A DNA stretch of 64,000 bases from Myxococcales bacterium (GTDB lineage: Bacteria > Myxococcota_A > Polyangia > Polyangiales > JADJMO01), in the NCBI GenBank assembly GCA_016709545.1, contig JADJMO010000001.1:186001-250000 (forward strand), given 5' to 3'. Positions within the stretch are counted from its first letter, which is position 1. Each line of letters opens with the position of its first letter. A program made the position numbers and the translations under genes. The notes under the pieces were generated by a model. It was not told where the DNA came from. It did no database searches and saw only the letters and a program-made list of their open reading frames with translations. Below are positions 22,523 to 32,177 of this stretch, piece after piece.

Positions 22523-22966
22523 GTGAAACTGCTCCACCTCGCCCTGATCCCCATCGGTCTCCTCGGTCTCGTCCTGTTCGGCTCGACCGGCCGCTACGCC
22601 GCCTACCGCGGCAACCGCTTCAAGTGCGAGCCCAGCGGCGCGACGGCGCTGGCCAAGCAGGGCGTTGGCCTCCCCGACGGGGTCGAGGTGTGCGGCAAGG
22701 AGGGCAAGCGCGCCCATCGCCTGCTCGTCGAGACGCCCCCGACCGTCTGCATGGCCTCGTACGGGCTCGTCGGCTGCCCGAGCTCCAAGAAGAAGGCGGT
22801 CGCGTTCGTCACGGCGATGGCCGCCGAGGGCTGGGACTCGGGCGACATCGACGTGAAGGGCGACTTCGTCGACGCCAGCTTCGCGCGCGGCCCCGAGCGC
22901 GCGCGGTTGCACCTCTACCAGTCGCCCTACGGCGAGGTCTCGGGCACGATCGGGGTCACTCGCTGA
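22523..22966 (+). CDS. Small exported protein, unknown
   Basis: The protein is 147 aa from the GTG at 22523. The N-terminus MKLLHLALIPIGLLGLVLFG is a signal or anchor helix. The mature domain has four Cys (FKCEPS, EVCGKE, TVCMAS, VGCPSS) and a beta-rich end (ARLHLYQSPYGEVSGTIGV). The Cys could form two disulfides outside the cytoplasm. No family is recognised. Confidence 0.65.
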   Translation: MKLLHLALIPIGLLGLVLFGSTGRYAAYRGNRFKCEPSGATALAKQGVGLPDGVEVCGKEGKRAHRLLVETPPTVCMASYGLVGCPSSKKKAVAFVTAMAAEGWDSGDIDVKGDFVDASFARGPERARLHLYQSPYGEVSGTIGVTR

Positions 22967-22976
22967 CCCGTCCAGA

Positions 22977-23859
22977 TCACGGCAGCCACCGCCGCGGTCG
23001 CACGCGCAGCGAACCCTCGACGCCGATCCGATCGCACCACGTGAGGAACTGCGCCTTCGGCGTGCCGCGGTACTCGAGCGCGGCGAGGTCCTGGTCGATC
23101 GGCGCGTCGGTCGCGAGCGTGGCCAGCCGCTCGTAGAGCACCGCGTCGTCGCGTTGCGCCGCCAGCGCGGCGGCGAGGCGGTCCTTGCCCCGCAAGGCGA
23201 AATCCCACTTCGCCGGGTCGTCCGGGATCGCCGCGAGGCTCCCGAAGTGCGCGAGCACCGCGGCCGCGCCCTTCTCGCCGAACCCGGGCAACCCGGGGAT
23301 GCCGTCGGCCGTGTCGCCGGTGAGCGCCAGGAGCGCGGGCAGCTGCGCGGGCGACACCCCCCAGCGCGCGCGCATCGCCGCCTCGTCGATCTCCTTCTTG
23401 CGCATGCGGTCGACCTGGACGATGCGGCCCTTGTCGCAGGCACTGGCCGAGGTCCTTGTCGGGGGTGAGGATGCGCACCTCGTCCACGTGGTCGGCGAAC
23501 CGGGCCGCGGCCGTCGCCAGGGCGTCGTCGGCCTCGTGGTCCCGCATCGACCAGACCTTGATGCCCAGGGCCGACACCGCCTCCTCGACCGGGTCGAACT
23601 GGGACCGGAGCTCGGGGGGCACCCCTTCATCCGTCTTGTACCCCGCAAAAAGCTGGTTCCGGAAGCAGGTGATGGGGTTGTCGAAGGCCACCGCGAGGTG
23701 GGTGGGGGCCTCGGCCCGGTCCTCGAGGAGGGCGAGGAGTGACTGTACGACCCCGACCGTCGCCTTCCGGTCCCGGCCTTCCGGGTCGAAGTGGGCGGGG
23801 CGATGCGAGAAATGTGCGCGGTACAGCTCGTATGTCCCGTCCACCAGGTGGAGTCGCAT
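22977..23859 (-). CDS. 5'-3' exonuclease (PIN/H3TH, Xni/Pol I N-domain-like), one frameshift
   Basis: The start MRLHLVDGTYELYRAHFSHR is the family's N-terminal PIN motif, with Asp at position 7. GIKVWSMRDHEADDALATAA and VRILTPDKDLGQC carry the acidic metal-binding residues. The frame then breaks near 23438 and resumes as CDKGRIVQVDRMRKKEI and LLALTGDTADGIPGLPGFGE, the H3TH helix-hairpin that binds DNA. These enzymes cut flap or 5' ends during replication and repair. The corrected protein is about 293 aa, normal for stand-alone members. Confidence 0.82.
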
Positions 23860-23893
23860 CGCACGGCTATAGCCACAGCGGCCCTTCGCGGAT

Positions 23894-25012
23894 ATGTATC
23901 GAGAGCGAATGGGCGGCATGCTCTGGGTCGGTGTGGCGATCGCGGCGGCATTGGTCCTCCTCCTCGTGGTCCGCGCCATGGGCGGCGACGACGAGGAGCC
24001 GGCGGCTGCGCCGAAGGCGGAGCCCAAGGGGGAGCCTCGCGAGAAGGTCGCGACACCCATCAAGGTGCTCACACCGCCACCGGACGCCCGCAACAGCAAG
24101 ACGGGTCGCGACGAGGAAGAGCCCGAGGGCACCAAGGTCGCCTCCATCCCGCCGCCTCCCGAGGCCGAGAGCCACGTGCACCCGAAGGTCCACGTCACCG
24201 AAGAAGAGGTCCCCCTCGAGTTCGGGTTCGCCGACGAGGACCCGACCGGTCCCCAGGCGCTGATCCTGGTGAGCGGCGTGGGCCGCACCGATCCAGGCCG
24301 CCGTCGCAAGCACAACGAGGACGCCTACCTCGTGCTCGACGAGCACGCCGTGTTCGCCATCGCCGACGGCATGGGCGGCTACGCGGCCGGCGAGGTCGCG
24401 AGCCAGCTCGCGGTCGACGTCATGGCCGAGGCCTTCAAGACCAACACCTTCGCGGGCACTCCCGACCCCGAGCGCCCGCATCGCGGCGACGAGCTCTGTC
24501 AAGCCATCGAGATGGCCAACCTCGCGATCCTCACCCAGGCCCGCGCCAACGAGGCGCAGGCGGGCATGGGCACCACCGTCGTGTCCGCGCGCTTCTCGCC
24601 CAACAAGCAGCGCGTCTACATCGCGCACGTCGGCGACAGCCGGCTCTACCGCCTGCGCGGCGGCGAGATCCGCCAGCTCACGACCGACCACACCCTCGGG
24701 GCGGCGGGCATCACCGGCCCTTCGGCCTCCAAGCTGTCCCGCGCCGTCGGCATCATGGATCTGGTCGAGGTCGAGCTCACCATCGATGCCCCCAAGGTCG
24801 GCGACTACTACCTCCTCTGCTCGGACGGCCTCTCCAAGATGGTCCCCGACGAGATGATCAAGCAGATCATCGACGAGAACGCCGAGATCAACCGGGCCTG
24901 CGAGCGGCTGGTCGAGACCGCCAACGAGCGCGGCGGTCGCGACAACGTGAGCGTCATCCTCGTCCACGTCGAGCAGCCACACAGCTCGCAACGACCGCCC
25001 GAAGTGGTCTGA
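23894..25012 (+). CDS. PP2C-family Ser/Thr protein phosphatase with N-terminal membrane anchor
   Basis: The protein is 372 aa. A single transmembrane helix (about residues 10-28) is followed by an acidic/Pro linker to about residue 120 and then the phosphatase: GVGRTDPGRRRKHNEDAYLV, AIADGMGGYAAGEVASQLAV, AHVGDSRLYRLRGG, LLCSDGLSKMVPDEMI and GGRDNVSVILVHVE. All the Asp metal ligands of PP2C are in place. It should reverse Ser/Thr phosphorylation. It starts 35 bases from the divergent exonuclease. The start at 23894 is the longest; 23909 (MGGMLW) is an alternative. Confidence 0.9.
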   Translation: MYRERMGGMLWVGVAIAAALVLLLVVRAMGGDDEEPAAAPKAEPKGEPREKVATPIKVLTPPPDARNSKTGRDEEEPEGTKVASIPPPPEAESHVHPKVHVTEEEVPLEFGFADEDPTGPQALILVSGVGRTDPGRRRKHNEDAYLVLDEHAVFAIADGMGGYAAGEVASQLAVDVMAEAFKTNTFAGTPDPERPHRGDELCQAIEMANLAILTQARANEAQAGMGTTVVSARFSPNKQRVYIAHVGDSRLYRLRGGEIRQLTTDHTLGAAGITGPSASKLSRAVGIMDLVEVELTIDAPKVGDYYLLCSDGLSKMVPDEMIKQIIDENAEINRACERLVETANERGGRDNVSVILVHVEQPHSSQRPPEVV

Positions 25013-25026
25013 GCCCGGAGGCCGCG

Positions 25027-25680
25027 GTGCACCTCGTCCTGCATCACTACTGGCGGTCCTCTTCGTCGTGGCGCGTGCGCTGGGCGCTCGCCCACAAGGG
25101 GCTCGCCTGGGACGGCGTCGCGGTCGACCTCCTCGCCGGCGCGCAGCGCGCCGAGGCCTACGTGGCCGAGCGGAGCCCGGCGGGGCTCGTGCCCTGTCTG
25201 GTCGTCGACGGGCGCCCGCTGACCGAGTCGGTGGCCATCGTGGAGCTGCTCGAGGAGCTCGCGCCGACCCCGTCGCTCTACCCGCACGAGCCGTTCGCGC
25301 GGGCGAGGGTGCGTCAGCTCGTCGAGCTCGTGAACGCCGGCACGCAGCCGATCCAGAACCTCTCGGTGCTGCGCCACGTCTCGTCGCTCGTGCAAGGCGT
25401 CGACGCCGACGTGCAGCGCGCGTGGGCGCGTCACTTCATCGAGCGTGGCCTCGCCGCCGTCGAGCGCGATCTCGGGCTCGTCGCCCGAGAGGGCCTCGGT
25501 GGGCGCTTCGCGGTGGGCGATGCGCTCACCGCCGCCGATCTCTACCTCGTGCCGCAGCTGTACAACGCGCGCCGCTTCGGCGTCGATCTCGCCTCGTTCC
25601 CGCGCCTCCTCGCGGCGGAGGCGGCGGCCCTCGACACCGACGCCGCGCGCGCCTCGCACCCCGACCGGTTCGCGCCGTGA
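25027..25680 (+). CDS. Zeta-class glutathione S-transferase (maleylacetoacetate isomerase-like)
   Basis: The protein is 217 aa from the GTG at 25027. HYWRSSSSWRVRWALAHKGL matches the SSCSWRVR motif of zeta GSTs, but with Ser where those enzymes usually have Cys. The glutathione-site P-LVV and TESVAIVEL come next, and the C-terminal domain holds LTAADLYLVPQLYNARRFGV, with the family's QxYNA stretch. Maleylacetoacetate isomerases act in Tyr/Phe breakdown. The amidohydrolase downstream overlaps by four bases (GTGA). The active-site Cys to Ser change makes isomerase activity less certain. Confidence 0.8.
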   Translation: MHLVLHHYWRSSSSWRVRWALAHKGLAWDGVAVDLLAGAQRAEAYVAERSPAGLVPCLVVDGRPLTESVAIVELLEELAPTPSLYPHEPFARARVRQLVELVNAGTQPIQNLSVLRHVSSLVQGVDADVQRAWARHFIERGLAAVERDLGLVAREGLGGRFAVGDALTAADLYLVPQLYNARRFGVDLASFPRLLAAEAAALDTDAARASHPDRFAP

Positions 25681-26674
25681 TCTTCCGCGACCTCTACGAC
25701 CTCGCGCGGCTGCCCTGGTTCGCGGTCCGCGAGGGGCGCCTCGTCGTCTCCGATCGGGCGGGCGTCGGCGAGATCATCGACATGCACTCGCACCTCGCGC
25801 TCGCGTACGTGCGGCCGATGCAGCTCGACCTGTACGGCGCGGGCCCGCCCACCCCAGCACTACTTGCCCTCGTGCTGCGCCTTCGACCTCGACGTCTACA
25901 TCAACCGCAACTTCTCCCCCGAGCGGCTGCACGCTCGAGCGCGATCTCACCCTCGGGAGCCTCGGCAAGAGCGGCATGCGCGCCACGCACACCGTGCCGA
26001 ACCTCACCCGCGAGATGGACGAGCTCGGCGTGATCAAGTCGGTCATCCTGCCGATCGACTTCCCGTACATCTCCGACAACGCGAAGGTGGCCGCCGACGC
26101 CGCGCGCCGCGACGATCACCTGATCGCCTATGGCTCGGTGCACCCCTACCAGTCGCGCCTCGGCGAGAAGCTCGACGGGCAGGCCCACGCGGGCGCGCTC
26201 GGCGTGAAGTTCCACCCCAACGTGCAGTCGGTGCGGCCCGACGATCGCCGCGCGATGGAGCTCTACCGGCTGTGCGCCGCGCGCAACATGCCCGTGCTGT
26301 GGCACTGTGGACCGGTCGGGATCGAGCCCGCCCTCGGGCGATATCTCTCCCAGGTGCGGCACTACGAGAAGCCCATCGCGGAGAACCCGCGCACCACGTT
26401 CGTGCTCGGGCACGCGGGCGCGTTGCAGTTCGAGCAAGCCCTCGCGCTCTGCAACAAGTACCCCAACGTGCTCCTAGAGACCTCGTCGCAGTCGCTCACC
26501 AACGTGCGCGCGATGGTCACGCGAGCCCACCCCGATCGCGTGGTGTTCGGCAGCGACTGGCCTTTCTATCACCAGGCGGTGCCGCTCGCGAAGGTGCTGC
26601 TCGCGACCGAGGACGCTCCCGACGCGCGGCGTCGGATCCTGTTCGCCAACGCGGCGCGCGTGCTCGGTCTGTGA
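25677..26674 (+). CDS. Amidohydrolase (TIM-barrel metal-dependent hydrolase), two frameshifts
   Basis: The start GTG overlaps the GST stop. The N-terminal frame contains GEIIDMHSHLALAYVRPM, the HxH metal motif. Two breaks follow: one extra C in the CCCC run at 25852-25855 restores QHYLPSCCAFDLDVYINRN, and a second near 25932 restores LERDLTLGSLGKSGM. The rest reads cleanly: AYGSVHPYQSRL, ALGVKFHPNVQSV, VLWHCGP, FVLGHAGAL and VVFGSDWPFYH, the remaining His/Asp ligands of amidohydrolase_2. The substrate is unknown; such enzymes often decarboxylate or hydrolyse aromatic or lactone compounds. The corrected length is about 331 aa. Confidence 0.8.
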
Positions 26675-26762
26675 TTGCGCTCGCGCACTGCGTGGTCACC
26701 GAATAACTGGTTGCGATCGAAGCGTCGCGCATGTTCGTCTAGCGGCCTCTCAGGAGGGACCC

Positions 26763-26990
26763 ATGCCCGACGACATCATGAAGGACGACGACAACGACGT
26801 GACCGATCCGCAGCGGCTGATCGCGCGCCTGAATCACTTCGCCGACCAGATGGACAAGATCAAGGCCCGCCTGAACAAGCTGGCCGGCAAGAACCAGGGG
26901 CCGCTGCAGGACCCGGCGCCGCTGGCTCGGCTGGTGGGCCTCGGCAACGACATCGCTCAGGTCGCGGGCGCCTGGCAGCAGCGTCCGTAG
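26763..26990 (+). CDS. Small hypothetical protein, 75 aa
   Basis: A strong AGGAGGGA ribosome-binding site precedes the ATG. The protein begins acidic (MPDDIMKDDDNDVTDPQRLI), followed by an amphipathic helix (LNHFADQMDKIKARLNKLAG). No signal peptide or known family. Confidence 0.65.
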   Translation: MPDDIMKDDDNDVTDPQRLIARLNHFADQMDKIKARLNKLAGKNQGPLQDPAPLARLVGLGNDIAQVAGAWQQRP

Positions 26991-27048
26991 CTCGGCGCGA
27001 GCAGGCAGGGTGCCCGTTCGCCTCGGCGTTTGGGTAGGCTGAAGCTCC

Positions 27049-29727
27049 ATGGCGGGGCGAGGGCGCGGAGTGTTCGGGTGGGGAGCGCTCGGCGCGCTCG
27101 TCGCTGCCTGTCACGCCGAGTCCTCGCCCGCTCCTTGTCCGACCGGCACACAGCCCTACGGCGAACTCTGCGCCCCTCGTCTCGATGCGTGTGACGACCT
27201 CTCGAGTCCGCTCGTGGGCGGCGGTTGCGCGCCGGTGGGTGTGCCTGCTGGCAGCTGTGGCGCGGGGTTCGACTCGGACGGCGCAGGAGGCTGCGTCGCG
27301 CGTCTGCCGGCCGCGGCCTGTGGCCCCGGAACGCTCGCGGTGCCCGGCGACACCACGTGCCGCCCGGTCGGCGTCACCGCGTGCGGCGCGGGCTTCACCG
27401 GCGAAGGCGGCGGGTGCGCGCCGATTCTCCCCGCCACCGCGTGCGCCGCGGGCCTCTTCGCGCGGCCTGGCGAGAGCGTCTGCCACGAGCTCGTGGAGTG
27501 TGGCACCGACCCGTACGGCACTCCGCCCTCGGACGCGCCGGTCCTCTACGTCGACGCCTCCTTCAGCGGGGTTGGCAGCAATGGCAGCAAGAGCAAGCCG
27601 TTCGTCTCGCTGACCGACGCGGTGGCCGCCGCCGACACGAGCAAGACGACGACGCTCGCCCTCGCCGCCGGCACGTACGTGGAGTCGGTCACGGTCGACC
27701 GGCCCGTGCGGATCTGGGGCCGCTGCCCGGCCAGCGTCCACCTGCACGGCACGGGCACCACACCGGCGCTCCGCATCACCAGCGCCGCCGAGATCCAGCG
27801 GATCGCGATCACCGGCCCCGCCGGCGGCGTCGAGATCGTGGATACCACCGTCAACATCCAGTCGACGCGCATCCACGATACGGGGGGCACGGGCGTCCTC
27901 GTCACCCGCAAGAGCGTGACGACCACCCTCGTCGCGAAGGACGTGCTCGTCGAGCGCGCGACCACCACGGGCATCGAGCTGGTCGGGGCCACGGCCACGA
28001 TCGAGGCGACGGTCGTTCGGGACACGCGCGTCCGCGCCGACGGCGCCTACGGTCGAGGGATCCACGCCGGGTGGAGCGCGCTCGCCAAGGCGCGCGCCGA
28101 GCTCGTGCTCCGCGGGTCGCTGATCGAGCGCAACGTGGAGGCGGCGGTCTTCGTCCTCGGTGCCACGGCGACCGTCGAGGCAACGGTGATCCGGGACACG
28201 GCGGGCGCCGGCGCGATGGCCCTGCTCGAGGAGGCCGCCGAGCAGGCCTCCACGTTGACGCTGAAGAGCTCCGTGATCAGCGGCAGCGCCGACCGCGGCG
28301 TGCGGGTCGTCGGCTCGAGGCTCGACGCCTCGCAGACCACCGTGCGCGAGACGCGTCCTCGCGCCGACGGCAAGTTCGGGCAGGGCGTCTACGGGACCTC
28401 GAGCCTGCTCGCCGACGGCAGGGTCGTGCGCGCGGAGCTGTCGTTGCGCGACAGCCTGGTCGAACGGGCGACGAGCTTCGGTGTCGTGGGGTTCGGATCG
28501 CTCGTCCGCGTCGAGGGCACGCTCGTCTCGAAGACCCAGCCCCGCCTGGACGGAGGCGGCGGAGGGGGCGTCGGGATCCTCTACGATCCCACCACCAAGA
28601 CCCGCGGGGAGGGCACTGTCCTTTCCTCCCTGGTCGAAGGCAACCTCGAGCAGGGCGTGCTGGTCTCGGGCGCCACCGCGCGCATCGAGTCTTCGGCGAT
28701 CCGCGGCACGCGCGCCCGCAAGGTCGACGGCCTGCTCGGGATCGGTGTCGTCGCCCAGAACGACGACGTGGCCATCGCGGAGCTCGCGGACCTCACGCTC
28801 GTAGGAACGCTGATCGACGACAACGTCACCCACGGCGTCACCGTCCTCGGCTCGAAGGCCTCGCTGACGGCCTGCCTGATCCGTGGCACGAGCGCCGGCC
28901 CCGATGGTCGCCAGGGAGTCGGGGTGTTCGCGGACAGCGACCCGCGCGGCGCGAGGGCCAGGCTGGTGATGAGCGGCTGCGTCGTCGACGGCAACACGAC
29001 GATTGGCCTCGTCGTCGCCGCGTCCGATGCCGACGTCGACACGACGGTGATCCGCGCGACTCGGCCGCAGCCCCTCGGCGGGGACTTCGGCTATGGAGCG
29101 CTCGTCGCGTTCGACGCCGACACCAAGCAAGAAGGCGCGCTCGTCCTCCGCCGCTCGCTGCTCGAGGGGAACACCGGCGTCGGACTCTTCGTCTCGGCGA
29201 GCACCGCCGCGCTCACCTCCGTCCTCGTGCGCGACACGGCGGAGGGCATCGGTCCGAGCGCAGGCATCGCCGCCGTCGACGAGGTCGGCAAGCACCCAGC
29301 GCACCTGGCCCTCGAGGCCTGCGTAGTCAGCCAGAACGCCTCCGTCGGCGTGATCGTCTCGGGTGGCGAGGCGAGCGTCGCGCGCTCGAGCGTTCGGCAC
29401 ACGCGGGCGCGACTCGCCGACGGCACCTACGGCGACGGGATCTCCTCGATCGACGGCCACGGGCCGAGCGCGATCACCGTCGAGCAGACCACCGTCGTGC
29501 ACAACGCGAGGGCTGGCGTGAGCGCGTTCGGTGCGAGCGCCGCGCTTCACCACTCGCACGTCACGTGCAACGTGTTCGGCCTCGTGGCCGAGACGCTGAA
29601 CGGCAATACACCGCTGTTCCGCGACGACGGCGGCGTGCTCTGCGGGTGCGGCGAGAGCCAGGTCACCTGCAAGGCCCAGTCGTCGAACCTCACCCCGATC
29701 GAGATCCCCCGTCCCCCCCGGCTCTAG
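27049..29727 (+). CDS. Large parallel beta-helix lipoprotein
   Basis: The protein is 892 aa. Signal peptide VFGWGALGALVAACHAESS has lipobox VAAC (Cys21). Residues about 25-165 are a Cys-rich head with repeated CGxGF/CAPxLP-type units (GSCGAGFDSDGAGGCV, TACGAGFTGEGGGCAP). From about 165 (DAPVLYVDASFSGVGSNGSK) a right-handed beta-helix (DUF1565/pectate-lyase-like) follows. It is built from roughly 20 repeats of the type IEATVVRDT, LVERATTTGIELVGA and SSLVEGNLEQGVLV. Such repeats bind or cut polysaccharides, or act as surface adhesins. It ends in CGCGESQVTCK and shares a CTAG stop with the convergent helicase. Confidence 0.8.
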   Translation: MAGRGRGVFGWGALGALVAACHAESSPAPCPTGTQPYGELCAPRLDACDDLSSPLVGGGCAPVGVPAGSCGAGFDSDGAGGCVARLPAAACGPGTLAVPGDTTCRPVGVTACGAGFTGEGGGCAPILPATACAAGLFARPGESVCHELVECGTDPYGTPPSDAPVLYVDASFSGVGSNGSKSKPFVSLTDAVAAADTSKTTTLALAAGTYVESVTVDRPVRIWGRCPASVHLHGTGTTPALRITSAAEIQRIAITGPAGGVEIVDTTVNIQSTRIHDTGGTGVLVTRKSVTTTLVAKDVLVERATTTGIELVGATATIEATVVRDTRVRADGAYGRGIHAGWSALAKARAELVLRGSLIERNVEAAVFVLGATATVEATVIRDTAGAGAMALLEEAAEQASTLTLKSSVISGSADRGVRVVGSRLDASQTTVRETRPRADGKFGQGVYGTSSLLADGRVVRAELSLRDSLVERATSFGVVGFGSLVRVEGTLVSKTQPRLDGGGGGGVGILYDPTTKTRGEGTVLSSLVEGNLEQGVLVSGATARIESSAIRGTRARKVDGLLGIGVVAQNDDVAIAELADLTLVGTLIDDNVTHGVTVLGSKASLTACLIRGTSAGPDGRQGVGVFADSDPRGARARLVMSGCVVDGNTTIGLVVAASDADVDTTVIRATRPQPLGGDFGYGALVAFDADTKQEGALVLRRSLLEGNTGVGLFVSASTAALTSVLVRDTAEGIGPSAGIAAVDEVGKHPAHLALEACVVSQNASVGVIVSGGEASVARSSVRHTRARLADGTYGDGISSIDGHGPSAITVEQTTVVHNARAGVSAFGASAALHHSHVTCNVFGLVAETLNGNTPLFRDDGGVLCGCGESQVTCKAQSSNLTPIEIPRPPRL

Positions 29728-32176
29728 CGCCGGCGCAGCTCCGGTGGGGCCGCCGTGCGCGGGTCGTCGGGCCAGGAGTGTCGCGGATAGCGCCGCCGCA
29801 GCTCGCTGCGCACGGCCGCGTAGTGGCGATCCCAGAAGCCGGCGAGGTCGGTCGTCACCTGTACGTCGCGCCCGTTCGGGGCGAGCAGGTGCAGGACCAC
29901 CGCGACGCGCCCCGCGAGCACGCGCGGACCGTCGGCGCTGCCGAAGAAGTCCTGGAGCCGCGAGCCGATGGAGGGGGGGGCGTCGGCGGCGTAGGTGACC
30001 GTGACCTTGCGCCCGTTGCCGAGCACCACGTGGGTCGGCGCGAGGGTGTCGAGCCTCGCCAGCGCGGCGTGACCGATCGCGGTGCGCAGCTCGCCCAGGA
30101 GGTCCGCGCTGCGCAGCTCGGCGAACGAACGGCGCCCTCGCAAGCGGCGGCGACCCAGCTCCTGGGTGTGGCCCGGATCGAGCGCAGCGAGGCCCGGTAC
30201 GAGATCCGGCGCAGTGCGGGTGACGAAGGCGATCCGGGCCGAGAGCTCCGAGAAAGCACCTCCCACGAAGGCGTCGATGCCGACGGCGATCGCGCGCTCG
30301 GCGAGCAGTTGCGCCACCTCGGGGCCGGCCTTGCCCGGGCGCTCGTCGAGGGTGAGCTTGTCGTACGCCATGCGCTCCACGGCCTCGACGCGCTCGCGCT
30401 CGCCGTCCCACCGCACCTCGGTCGTCTCGGCGATGCGCTCGGGAAAGAGATCGATGAGCCACTCGGGCTCGATGGCGGTGGCCATGGTCACGGTGGTGGC
30501 CCCGCGACGATCGAGCGCCTCGACCGCCACCAGCCACGGCGCGGTCCGGACCACGCTCGAGCGCGCGAGGGTCGCCTGTCCGCCGCCCGAGAGGACGAGG
30601 GTCTCCCCGTGGCCGCGGCGCCTCGCCACGCGATCGGGGAAGCCGGCGAGGATCGCCGTGCGCAGCGCCACCTCCGGGTCCATCGCGCCCTTCTGGGTGT
30701 CCACGTGCCGCAGCAGCTGCTTCTGCACGCGCCGGATCGACGCGGCGAGCCCGGGTTCCACCACGTGCCGGTCGCCGAGATCGCGCAGCCGCACGCTCGC
30801 GTCGCACGACTCGTCGACGCGCGCCTCGCGCTCGCGGCCGTACACGTCGCGGCCGAGGGACAGCATGGCGGCCACCCCGCACGCGTCCTCGGCGACGCCC
30901 CGCGCGCTGCCCTCGACCACGAGGCGCGCGAGCCTCGGCGAGAGCGGGAGGCGGGCCATGGCGTGGCCCACCTTCGTCGCGGCGCCGGCGTGGTCGATCG
31001 CCGACAGGCGCAGGAGCAGCGCGCGCGCGGCCTCGAACGCCGCCTCCGTGGGGCGCGTGAGCCAGGAGAACGCCCGCGGATCGTGCCCGGCCGCGGTGAG
31101 CGCGAGCACCGTCTCGGAGAGATCGAGGCGCGCGATCTCGGGGCGTCGTGCTCGGGGCGGGCCTCGAAGTCCCCCTTGGTGTAGAGCCGGAGGCAGCGCC
31201 CCTCGCGCACGCGTCCGGCGCGGCCGGCGCGCTGGATGGCCGACGATCGCGCCACCTTCTTCACCTCGAGGGTGGGCCGACCCGACCACGGATCGTGGCC
31301 GGCGACGCGCGCGAGGCCGCTGTCGATCACCACCACGACCCCGGGGATCGTGACCGAGGTCTCGGCGACGTTGGTGGACAGGATCACCTTGCGACGCGCC
31401 GAGGGGGCGATGGCGCGGTCCTGCGCGTCGGGCGGGAGCTCGCCGTAGAGCGGCAGGCAGTCCGCGCCGGCCTCCTCGCACACCTTCGCGCAGGCCTCGG
31501 CGGAGGCGCGGATCTCGTAGGTGCCGGGGAGGAACACGAGCACGTCGCCCTCCGATTCGCGGAGCGCCCGCCGCACGGCGCCCACCACCTGCAGCGGGAG
31601 TGGCCGGTCGTCGGGCCGCTCGGCGTGCTCGATCTCGACCGGGAAGGCGCGGCCCTCGCTGGTCACGAGCGGCGCGTCGCCGAGGAAGCGCGCCACGGGC
31701 TCCGCGTCGAGCGTGGCCGACATCACCACGACGACGAGCCCGGGATCGCGCGCCTGCGCCTCCCGCGCGAGGCCGAGCGCGAGGTCCGACGCGAGGTGCC
31801 GCTCGTGGAACTCGTCGAGGACGATCGCCGAGAGGCCGCGCGGTCCGCGCTCGAGCAAGCGGCGCGTGAGGATGCCCTCCGTCACATACGAGAGGCGCGT
31901 CTCCGGGCCCATCGCGCGGTCGAAGCGGACGTCGTAGCCGACGAGCCCGCCGAGGCGCACGCCGCGCTCCTCGGCGACGCGCTTGGCCGAGTGGCGGGCG
32001 GCGAGGCGGCGCGGCTCGAGCACCACGATCTCTCCTCCGGGGAGCGCGTCGAGGAGGGCCGCGGGCACGCGGGTGGTCTTGCCGGCACCCGGCGGGGCCT
32101 GCAGCACGGCGGAGCGCCGCTCGAGGAGCGTGCGCACGAGGTCGGGCAGCAGGGGGTCTATCGGGAGCGCGAGCAC
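29724..32176 (-). CDS. hrpB: ATP-dependent helicase HrpB, one frameshift
   Basis: A DEAH/RHA helicase: APPGAGKTTRVPAALL (Walker A), IVLDEFHERHLASDLALGLA (DEFH Walker B), VMSATLDAEPVARFLGDAP (SAT motif III) and IQRAGRAGRVREGRCLRLYT (motif VI). A missing base near 31140 breaks the frame after ARPEHDAP; restoring it gives EIARLDLSETVLALTAAG. The C-terminal HrpB-specific region then runs to PRTAAPPELRRR. The corrected length is about 817 aa, as in E. coli. Start: GTG at 32176, one base after the lipoprotein stop. Confidence 0.87.
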
Positions 32177-32177
32177 G

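Noticed and set aside
26860..30882. Very long minus-strand open frame across the beta-helix gene
   Set aside because: Its composition is that of a shadow of a GC-rich gene; the plus-strand beta-helix protein has a signal peptide and repeats, and hrpB occupies the 3' part in a different frame.
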